Assembly: GCF_000373745.1 (NCBI RefSeq) | Contig: NZ_KB892346.1 | Span: 1 to 64,000, forward strand | DNA: 64,000 nt | Source: Oligella ureolytica DSM 18253 | GTDB lineage: Bacteria; Pseudomonadota; Gammaproteobacteria; Burkholderiales; Burkholderiaceae_B | Direction: 5' to 3' | In this document: positions 57,565 through 64,000 of the stretch, piece by piece | Layout: each line of letters opens with the position of its first letter | Position numbering within the stretch: position 1 is the first letter of the stretch | Position numbers and translations under genes: made by a program | The notes under the pieces: generated by a model | Told to the model about the DNA's origin: nothing | The model's database searches: none | What the model saw: the letters and a program-made list of their open reading frames with translations, nothing else

Positions 57565-58257
57565 TTAGTCAATATATTTTAAACCAGCTTTGGCTAAAGG
57601 CTCGCGCATGTTATACATGTCTAAACCAAGCACACCATCAGCCAACTTTTGGCGCTTATCCGCTTCGTTAGCCTCACGCTTTTCTGCTGCATCAGCGACT
57701 AAAGCAGCCACTGCTTTAGGCACAACTACCACGCCATCTGCGTCAGCAATCACCACATCACCGGGATTCACGATTGCACCGGCACACACGATCTGGATAT
57801 TTACCGAACCCACAGTCGCTTTAATCGTACCCTTAGCAGAAATCGCTTTACTAAATACGGGGAAGTTCATTTTTTCTAAATCTTCAACGTCACGCACACC
57901 CGCATCAATAATAAGACCCTTCGCACCACGAGCAATAAATGAAGTAGCTAGAAGGTCACCAAAGTAACCATCCGTGCACTCGCTAGTGACCGCTGCTACA
58001 GCCACATCGCCTGGCTGTAATTGTTCAGCTACTACGTGCATCATCCAGTTATCACCGGGTTGCAATAAAGCGGTAACGGCCGTACCACAAACGCTAGCAC
58101 CATGATAAACGGGTCGCATATAAGGTTGCATTAGACCTACACGGCCCATGGCTTCGTGAATGGTAGCCGCACCAAATTTAGACAGACGCTCAACCGCCAC
58201 AGGGTCTGCACGCTCAATCTTCGTTCTGACAATGCCTAATTCATTAAGTGGCGTCAT
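57565..58257 (-). CDS. ligK: 4-Carboxy-4-hydroxy-2-oxoadipate aldolase / oxaloacetate decarboxylase
   Basis: A 230-residue RraA-like class II aldolase that cleaves CHA to pyruvate and oxaloacetate. [57 protein letters not shown] (Arg-Asp pair binding the metal and pyruvate) are present. Starts two bases after the ligJ stop. Last step of the protocatechuate 4,5 route. Confidence 0.94.
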   Translation of the reverse strand: MTPLNELGIVRTKIERADPVAVERLSKFGAATIHEAMGRVGLMQPYMRPVYHGASVCGTAVTALLQPGDNWMMHVVAEQLQPGDVAVAAVTSECTDGYFGDLLATSFIARGAKGLIIDAGVRDVEDLEKMNFPVFSKAISAKGTIKATVGSVNIQIVCAGAIVNPGDVVIADADGVVVVPKAVAALVADAAEKREANEADKRQKLADGVLGLDMYNMREPLAKAGLKYID

Positions 58258-58259
58258 GA

Positions 58260-59291
58260 TTATCGTCCTTGTTTTTTAAGTTTTTCGTCTAAACGGGGGA
58301 AAATACGGCGTACATTGCCCTCATAGACATTGTGACGCTGCTCCGAAGTAAGTGTGCTTGCCTCAATGTAGCGCTTAGTATCATCGAAATAAAAACCAGT
58401 CGTTGGATCAATAGTACGTACCGCACCGATCATTTCAGAAGCGAACAATATATTGTCATGAGGAATAACGTCTAACAATAAATCAATCCCAGGTTGATGG
58501 TATACACACGTATCGAACACAATATTCTGCAATAAATGTTGCTCAATCTCCGGTTTGTTTAACATCATCGCTAAACCACGGAAACGGCCCCAGTGGTACG
58601 GCGCTGCACCACCACCATGGGGTACGATAAGACGCAACTCAGGAAAATCTTTAAATAGATCACCTTTTAGGAGCTGCATAAAAGCAGTGGTATCTGCATT
58701 AAGATAATGATCACCTGTCGTGTGAAAGCATGGATTACAACAAGTGCTAACGTGTATCATTGCAGGCAAATTGTACTCAACCAATTTTTCGTATAATGGA
58801 TACCAATAACGGTCTGTTAAAGGTGGGGAAGTCCAGCTGCCACCTGAAGGATCAGGGTTTAAATTGACGCCAACGTTATCAAATTCATTAACACAACGTT
58901 CTAACTCTGGAATACATGTTTCCACAGGTACGCCCGGCGACTGAGGCAACATAGCTACGGGTACAAAGCGCTCTGGGAACAGCTGAGAAACCCGATAACA
59001 CATTTCATTACAAATCGCAGTCCATGCTGCAGACACTTCAAAGTCGCCAATATGATGCGCCATAAAACTGGCACGCGGTGAAAACAAGGTTACATCAATG
59101 CCGCGCTCGTTCATGAGGCGTAACTGATTATTTTCTATACTTTCACGAATTTCGTCATCACTGATTTGAAGGTCTGCAAGATCAGGCATGGGACCTTCAC
59201 CATTGAATGCTGCAATTTGTTTATCTCGCCAGTCTCCTAAGGCCTGTGGAGCAGTAGTGTAATGCCCATGACAATCAATAATCAAACTCAT
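58260..59291 (-). CDS. ligJ: 4-Oxalomesaconate hydratase
   Basis: A 343-residue amidohydrolase-2 type enzyme that hydrates the enol form of 4-oxalomesaconate to 4-carboxy-4-hydroxy-2-oxoadipate. [71 protein letters not shown] and [19 protein letters not shown] carry the metal-binding histidines. An AAGGAG ribosome site precedes the ATG. First gene of the lig-TRAP operon. Confidence 0.94.
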   Translation of the reverse strand: MSLIIDCHGHYTTAPQALGDWRDKQIAAFNGEGPMPDLADLQISDDEIRESIENNQLRLMNERGIDVTLFSPRASFMAHHIGDFEVSAAWTAICNEMCYRVSQLFPERFVPVAMLPQSPGVPVETCIPELERCVNEFDNVGVNLNPDPSGGSWTSPPLTDRYWYPLYEKLVEYNLPAMIHVSTCCNPCFHTTGDHYLNADTTAFMQLLKGDLFKDFPELRLIVPHGGGAAPYHWGRFRGLAMMLNKPEIEQHLLQNIVFDTCVYHQPGIDLLLDVIPHDNILFASEMIGAVRTIDPTTGFYFDDTKRYIEASTLTSEQRHNVYEGNVRRIFPRLDEKLKKQGR

Positions 59292-59608
59292 GTTATTTAT
59301 CTCCTTGTTTTAAATACATTGAGCCATTTAAAGTATTCTAGCCAGTGCTTTTTTTTAAAAACAGTCGATATGCAATATATGAGTTATGTCAAATCCACAT
59401 AACAAAATTAATGGTGCTGACTTTTTTCTCGCACACAACAACAATTGTTGGTCGATAAATTGAGGGAGGCAGATAGTGTCTAGAACTATTTTGATTAATG
59501 CACAATAAATCAGATCAGCAGGCCTGCAAACAGAGCTTAGAAATACTGATCCAATATCGTGGATAGTAGATAAGTGTATTGAGCGCGGTCTAACTAAGGC
59601 ACTCAAAT
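59292..59608. other. Intergenic region LysR-ligJ with lig promoter
   Basis: 317 AT-rich bases between the LysR gene and ligJ. A small open frame on the minus strand (59355-59612) has no ribosome site or family features and is not believed. The region holds the inverted repeat listed separately and probably the lig promoter. Confidence 0.5.
59383..59403. promoter_or_regulatory. Candidate LysR operator upstream of ligJ
   Basis: GTTATGT (59383-59389) and ACATAAC (59397-59403) form a perfect inverted repeat with a 7-base centre, which fits the T-N11-A dyad of LysR-type sites. It lies about 95-110 bases upstream of ligJ. Confidence 0.5.
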
Positions 59609-60532
59609 TCATTGTTGTGAGTTACTGTTACTATGCGTGGGAAAATGCTTTGTGCAAATATCTGTCAACAGAGTGATAACTTCTTTATGCAGACGGGTTA
59701 CCATTCTTTTGGAAGAAACCGCCAAATAGAGTTGATTGATGAGCTTAGGGGATGTGATAGGGACAGCTTTTAACAACGCTCTCTGTCGTGTAATGGGTAA
59801 TGCATATTGAGACAAAATAGCGCTACCCATACCTTCTGCGACTAAACTCATAATAATATCGACACTATCAATCTCCCAAGCTATGGTGGGCTTTATGTTC
59901 ATTTTAAACATTTCTTTTTCAAATAACATACGAATGGTATTTGAGATACTGGGCAGAATCAAAGGTACGTTTTCCAGCTCACTAAGACAAATAGTATCTT
60001 TCTGTGCTATTGGATTATCCAAATGACAAATTAAATGTAATTCTTCTTTGAGTAAGAGTTTATTTTCAATGTTCTGCGAGAGAGAAGGATTATGCAACAA
60101 CCCAATATCGACTCGACCGAGATTAATACTTTCTTCAATATTGACTGTCATTGCTTCGACAATTGTCAGTTTTGCATCGGGCAAATTTTCTTTAAATGCT
60201 TTGATAATATCAACTGAAATAATTTTTGCTAAAGTGGGAGGAATACCTAAAAAAGCATGACCTCTTAATTTACCATCCGACAGATTCAAATCCTCATAAG
60301 CCAAATCCAGTTGCTGCAAAATAAGTCTACTATGCTTTAGTAGAGTTTGCCCGGCATCGGTCAAAGCAACACCACGCCCATGTCGAATAAGTAGTGCTTG
60401 CCCAAGTTCAACTTCGAGCCTTCTAATTTGACGACTTAAAACAGGTTGTGCGACATCAATAACCTCGGCAGCTCGCGTATAACTTCCTGTTTCAGCTACA
60501 TAGGTAAAATATCGTAATTGTTTAATGTCCAT
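59609..60532 (-). CDS. LysR-family transcriptional regulator
   Basis: A 307-residue LTTR. Residues 1-60 are the winged helix (MDIKQLRYFTYVAETGSYTR, AAEVIDVAQPVLSRQIRRLE), then a linker helix and a two-lobe effector domain (LGIPPTLAKIISVDIIKAFK, GLLHNPSLSQNIENKLLLKEELHLI). Its place between the lig operon and the divergent ligU suggests that it controls both, probably with a pathway compound as inducer. It may be the counterpart of LigR, but LTTRs cannot be identified firmly by eye. Confidence 0.9.
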   Translation of the reverse strand: MDIKQLRYFTYVAETGSYTRAAEVIDVAQPVLSRQIRRLEVELGQALLIRHGRGVALTDAGQTLLKHSRLILQQLDLAYEDLNLSDGKLRGHAFLGIPPTLAKIISVDIIKAFKENLPDAKLTIVEAMTVNIEESINLGRVDIGLLHNPSLSQNIENKLLLKEELHLICHLDNPIAQKDTICLSELENVPLILPSISNTIRMLFEKEMFKMNIKPTIAWEIDSVDIIMSLVAEGMGSAILSQYALPITRQRALLKAVPITSPKLINQLYLAVSSKRMVTRLHKEVITLLTDICTKHFPTHSNSNSQQ

Positions 60533-60702
60533 AAATTACTCAAGTCAATACATTGCGCACTAGATTAGTAGGTATGTTTTTTTCGCATATCAACTAGACC
60601 TTATATGTACTTTAATAAAGAGCAATTAATTATTATTATGGACATAAGTAGTTGAAAGAATTAAACATACGACCTATACAAATATAGTGGAGAAGAAAGA
60701 TA

Positions 60703-61800
60703 ATGTCTACTCAATATGCCATTCCTTGTATTCTAATGCGGGGAGGGACTTCTAAAGGACCTTTTTTCTACGCAAAAGATCTTCCCAGCGATGTAGAAAG
60801 TCGAGACGAAGTATTACTTTCGGTGATGGGTTCCCCACATAAACGTCAAATTGATGGTCTTGGGGGCGCTCATTCACTAACAAGCAAAGTAGGCATCGTG
60901 GATGTTTGTACAAGCGGTCAAGCGGATCTGGAATTCCTATTTGCTCAACTCCAACCAGAAAAAGACACGGTAGATACCACACCAAATTGCGGCAATATGC
61001 TTGCAGGCGTCGTTCCTTTTGCCCTTGAGATGGGACTAATTAAGGCTCAAGAAGAAAGTACCACGGTCAAAGTTCTGACTCTAAACACAGGTATGGTGAG
61101 TGAAATTGAAGTACAAACACCAAACGGTGAAATCATCTACGAAGGCGATGCTCGTATTGATGGCGTGCCGAGCACCAGTTCACCTGTAAAAATCAACTTT
61201 CTTGATATCGAGGGTTCAGTTTGTGGTGCATTGTTGCCAACCGGTAACTTGATTGATGAATTTGAAATAGATGGGCTCGGAACATTGCAGGCCACCTGCA
61301 TTGATAACGGTATGCCAATGGTGCTTGTCCGTGCCTCCGATGTCAACCGCACTGCTTATGAATCCGTTACTGATTTAAACCAAGATACGGAATTGAAGTT
61401 ACAGATTGAAGAGTTACGCCTTAAAGCATCCATAAAGATGGGTTTAGGCGATGTGACTAACAAAAACTATCCAAAAATGTGTTTATTAAACAAAGCTCTT
61501 CAAGGTGGTGCTATCCATACTCGCTGTTATATCCCTCATGTATGCCATGAGTCCATTGGTGTTCTCGCAGCAGTTACTGTAGCAACAGCATGCATGATGC
61601 CCGATACAGTAGCTCAAGACTTAGTAAATCCAGATATTTCTGACGGTATAGCTTCAATTGAGCACCCTAGCGGAGAGTTCTCTGTAGAGTTGGTCATGGA
61701 CCTCGAGGATAAAAGCAAAGTCTTAAGTGCCTCCTTATTGCGAACAGCACGTCCAATTATGAAAGGCGAGGTGTATATCCCTCACTCTATGATGAAATAG
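60703..61800 (+). CDS. ligU: 4-Oxalomesaconate tautomerase (PrpF family)
   Basis: A 365-residue PrpF-type isomerase. YAIPCILMRGGTSKGPFFYA, KRQIDGLGGAHSLTSKVGIV, TPNCGNMLAGVVPFALEMG (active-site Cys region) and INPNDP-like later blocks are typical. It moves the double bond of 4-oxalomesaconate between keto and enol forms, feeding LigJ. Divergent from the LysR gene. PrpF-like enzymes of propionate metabolism are alternatives, but the neighbourhood favours LigU. Confidence 0.9.
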   Translation: MSTQYAIPCILMRGGTSKGPFFYAKDLPSDVESRDEVLLSVMGSPHKRQIDGLGGAHSLTSKVGIVDVCTSGQADLEFLFAQLQPEKDTVDTTPNCGNMLAGVVPFALEMGLIKAQEESTTVKVLTLNTGMVSEIEVQTPNGEIIYEGDARIDGVPSTSSPVKINFLDIEGSVCGALLPTGNLIDEFEIDGLGTLQATCIDNGMPMVLVRASDVNRTAYESVTDLNQDTELKLQIEELRLKASIKMGLGDVTNKNYPKMCLLNKALQGGAIHTRCYIPHVCHESIGVLAAVTVATACMMPDTVAQDLVNPDISDGIASIEHPSGEFSVELVMDLEDKSKVLSASLLRTARPIMKGEVYIPHSMMK

Positions 61801-61891
61801 GAAAAAGGCGAATAACTAAGCCCCATGCGCAGGCCCACACACTACAGATTATGTTTTGGCTGAAATGATAAAAAACTAAGAGGAAATTAAG

Positions 61892-62827
61892 ATGACAAAT
61901 CGATTAACACAAAGCGATTCTGAAAAGTGGATTATCGGACTGATAGGTTACGGAGAAGTCGGTAGAATTCTAGCTGAAGATCTTAGTCAGCAAGGTTTTT
62001 CCTTATTAGCCTACGACATCAAGCTTAAAACTGATTTGAAGAGTGAATTCCAGCAACACGCCCATCAATATGGAGTTGAGCTCACTGATTCTACCGACGA
62101 ATTGGCTGCAAGAGCTGATCTCATCATCTCTGCTGTGACTGCTAATCAGACTGTGCCAGTTGTAGAACAGTGTGCCGGAAAGTTTCAAGAAGGCGCTTTT
62201 TTTCTTGATCTCAACTCTGCTTCCCCGGGCACGAAACAAAAAGCCGCTGAATTAGTTGAAAAAAACGGGGGATATTATGTTGAAGGTGCAGTGATGACTT
62301 CGGTTCCCCCTTATCGTCTAAAGGTTCCACTATTGCTAGGTGGCCCACACGGAGAAGTATTAAACCCATTTCTTAAGACCATGGGTTTTAGTAGTGAGGT
62401 AGGTTCCAACAAACTCGGCACAGTCTCCGCAGTAAAAATGTGCCGCAGTGTGATGATCAAAGGTCTGGAAGCTATGATGATCGAAAGCCTTACAACAGCA
62501 CGTGCTTATGGCGTTGAAGATCAAGTTCTTGCCTCATTAAAAGAAACCTTTCCCGGCCTCGATTGGGAGCAGCAAGGAAGTTACTTTTTTCAACGAGTAA
62601 TCGAACATGGTCGCCGTCGTGCGGAGGAAGTTCGAGAGGTTGCGAAAACAGTCCAAGAGATTGGTTTAACACCTTATTCAGCTGCCGGAACTGCTGATCG
62701 TCAAGCGTGGATAGCAGATCTTGCAGATGGTGGAGTTTTTGGTGAGCGAAATACTGCTGATTTTGCGAGAAGCCCGGACTGGCGCACTGAAGCGGATCGT
62801 ATCCTGCAATTTCTGAAAGAAAACTAA
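61892..62827 (+). CDS. 6-phosphogluconate-dehydrogenase-like oxidoreductase (DUF1932)
   Basis: A 311-residue NAD(P)-binding protein: Rossmann motif LIGYGEVGRILAEDL, DLNSASPGTKQKAAELV, and a C-terminal all-alpha domain with KMCRSVMIKGLEAMMIESL, the DUF1932 region. It belongs to the beta-hydroxyacid dehydrogenase superfamily. It lies 91 bases after ligU on the same strand, so it likely handles a keto or hydroxy acid in the same catabolic system; substrate unknown. Confidence 0.82.
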   Translation: MTNRLTQSDSEKWIIGLIGYGEVGRILAEDLSQQGFSLLAYDIKLKTDLKSEFQQHAHQYGVELTDSTDELAARADLIISAVTANQTVPVVEQCAGKFQEGAFFLDLNSASPGTKQKAAELVEKNGGYYVEGAVMTSVPPYRLKVPLLLGGPHGEVLNPFLKTMGFSSEVGSNKLGTVSAVKMCRSVMIKGLEAMMIESLTTARAYGVEDQVLASLKETFPGLDWEQQGSYFFQRVIEHGRRRAEEVREVAKTVQEIGLTPYSAAGTADRQAWIADLADGGVFGERNTADFARSPDWRTEADRILQFLKEN

Positions 62828-62836
62828 GGTGAATAA

Positions 62837-62865
62837 CTCCGACCGAGACAGTATATCGATCGGAG
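62837..62865 (+). terminator. Weak hairpin downstream of the DUF1932 gene
   Basis: CTCCGACCGA (62837-62846) pairs with TCGATCGGAG (62856-62865) with one mismatch; only CTTCT follows. Lies between convergent genes. Confidence 0.45.
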
Positions 62866-62963
62866 CTTCTACGCTACAATACGAGGGCGCACACGGCACC
62901 CGATGTTTAGATGAGCTCGCGTAGCCCCACCCTGAAGTGCGGGTTAGGCATAGGCATAGATAA

Positions 62964-63692
62964 TCAAAGTAAACGCGATAGGAAATCGCGCACACGCTCA
63001 GAACGTTCGGAGGACTCTGCAAAAAACTCCTCGGTTGGGCAGTCTTCAATAACCCGCCCCTTATCCATGAAAAGCATGCGGTCAGCCACTTTTTGGGCAA
63101 AACGCATTTCATGAGTGACGCACATCATGGTCATACCGTCTTGTGCCAACTCTGTCATCACATCCAGCACCTCTTGCACCATTTCGGGGTCCAATGCAGA
63201 TGTCGGCTCATCAAACAGCATACATATCGGATCCATGCAGAGCGCACGAGCAATAGCAACACGTTGCTGCTGTCCGCCTGAAAGACTGGCAGGGTAGCGA
63301 TCCTCAAAATCAACCAACCCAACCCGGGTCAAATGCTTTTTAACATTGGCATTGGCTTCATCTTTAGAGCGACCAAGCACTTTCTGCTGTGCTAAGGCGA
63401 GATTATTTCTCACCGTCAGATGGGGGAAAAGCTCAAAATTCTGAAACACCATACCCACCTTGGCTCGCAGGACAGGAAGCTTAGTTGTCGGATCGCCCAC
63501 GGAGATATTATCTACAATAATTTTACCTTCTTGAAAGGGCTCCAAGCCATTGACCGTTTTAATTAGAGTTGACTTGCCGGAGCCGGACGGTCCACATACA
63601 ACAAGCACTTCTTGACGATTTACGTGAGTTGAGCAATCGTCCAAAACTTGCGTGTTACCGTACCACTTAGATACCTGTTCAATCGTTATCAT
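62964..63692 (-). CDS. Polar amino acid ABC transporter ATP-binding protein
   Basis: A 242-residue ATPase of the GlnQ/GltL type. Walker [12 protein letters not shown]-loop MVFQNFELFPHLTV, signature LSGGQQQRVAIARAL, Walker B CMLFDEPTSALDPEM, H-loop CVTHEM. It powers uptake of an amino acid such as glutamate/aspartate or a related acid. It lies 27 bases after the permease gene. Confidence 0.92.
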   Translation of the reverse strand: MITIEQVSKWYGNTQVLDDCSTHVNRQEVLVVCGPSGSGKSTLIKTVNGLEPFQEGKIIVDNISVGDPTTKLPVLRAKVGMVFQNFELFPHLTVRNNLALAQQKVLGRSKDEANANVKKHLTRVGLVDFEDRYPASLSGGQQQRVAIARALCMDPICMLFDEPTSALDPEMVQEVLDVMTELAQDGMTMMCVTHEMRFAQKVADRMLFMDKGRVIEDCPTEEFFAESSERSERVRDFLSRLL

Positions 63693-63719
63693 CAGAATTC
63701 ACTTGATTAACAAAATAAG

Positions 63720-64000
63720 CTAGAGAGCTGTTTTACTCTGATAGCGTTTTAATAGGCTATTAGCCACAAAAGATAAGCCAACACAATAAATGTAGTAGAC
63801 CACCGCAACAAATAGAAAGATCTCAGCTGGATATACCATCACACGATTACTGACTTGCGTGGCAACAAAAGATAATTCAGGGACACCAATCACGTAAGCT
63901 AGCGAAGTATCTTTAATCAAAGATACCCACTGATTAATAAATGAAGGCATCATTATCGGCAGTGCCTGAGGCAAGATAATATATCGCAACACCTGAAAAG
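63720..64000 (-). CDS. Amino acid ABC transporter permease, C-terminal part
   Basis: The last ~93 residues of a HisM/GltK-type permease; the 5' part lies beyond the window and the frame is open to base 64000. VLRYIILPQALPIMMPSFINQW with SLIKDTSLAYVIGVPEL is the EAA loop and following helix that contact the ATPase. It pairs with the ATP-binding gene downstream. Confidence 0.9.
   Translation of the reverse strand, partial: FQVLRYIILPQALPIMMPSFINQWVSLIKDTSLAYVIGVPELSFVATQVSNRVMVYPAEIFLFVAVVYYIYCVGLSFVANSLLKRYQSKTAL

Noticed and set aside
59355-59612. Minus-strand open frame of 85 codons between LysR gene and ligJ
   Set aside because: It overlaps the LysR 3' end, has no ribosome site or recognisable motif, and occupies the promoter region.

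Overview
The window looks like a chromosomal segment of a low-to-moderate GC betaproteobacterium, most likely of the Alcaligenaceae (Burkholderiales). The reasons are the core gene order ssb / MFS / uvrA, mrcA divergent from aroK-aroB-dgt, cyaY divergent from lptM-lysA, and ccsA-resB next to cytochrome c4 and engB, plus a DUF4148 secreted protein. The AT-rich codon use recalls Oligella-like members of the family, but genus assignment is inference. I saw no rRNA, tRNA, prophage or CRISPR array.

Layout. 1-291: the 3' end of an IS3/IS150-type insertion sequence. 0.3-2.1 kb: tsdB-tsdA, diheme cytochromes for thiosulfate to tetrathionate oxidation. 2.4-31 kb: mostly housekeeping genes: asparaginase, DUF924, ssb, MFS, uvrA, a GntR regulator, DUF4148, dgt, aroB, aroK, mrcA, fadB, cyaY, lptM, lysA, a CaiB/racemase-type enzyme, ccsA/resB, cytochrome c4, engB, hemB, cutA, dsbD. 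Most convergent gene pairs are separated by long near-perfect hairpins that can act as bidirectional terminators. 31-37.8 kb: a fused hydantoinase/5-oxoprolinase-type enzyme followed by a TRAP transporter (dctPQM). 37.8-38.7 kb: a small lipoprotein and an unrecognised small gene interrupted by an in-frame stop. 38.7-42.9 kb: a Fur-type iron uptake operon (P19/FtrA, cupredoxin, FTR1 permease, M75 protein, DyP peroxidase) in which the FTR1 permease gene carries a one-base frameshift. 43.0-44.7 kb: a rearranged patch with a 5'-truncated grxB joined to a 5'-truncated copy of the hydantoinase 3' end (315 of 316 bases identical to the copy at 34.5 kb), then a polyphosphate kinase 2 gene without a recognisable start codon.

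44.9-62.8 kb is the most coherent accessory region: a full set of genes to convert p-cresol to pyruvate and oxaloacetate. PchCF (flavocytochrome) and PchA turn p-cresol into 4-hydroxybenzoate; PobA makes protocatechuate; LigAB opens the ring in the 4,5 position; LigC, LigI, LigU, LigJ and LigK finish the meta-cleavage route. The lig genes run as one minus-strand operon (ligJ-ligK-ligI-ligA-ligB-ligC-aldo/keto reductase-TRAP dctP-dctQ-dctM) next to a LysR regulator, which is itself divergent from ligU and a DUF1932-type dehydrogenase. The window closes with an amino-acid-type ABC transporter ATPase and a partial permease.

The points most worth a second look are the duplicated hydantoinase tract fused to broken grxB, the efeU frameshift, the start-less ppk2, the interrupted ORF near 38.4 kb, the hybrid iron operon, and the TRAP/AKR/DUF1932 genes tied to the protocatechuate pathway.
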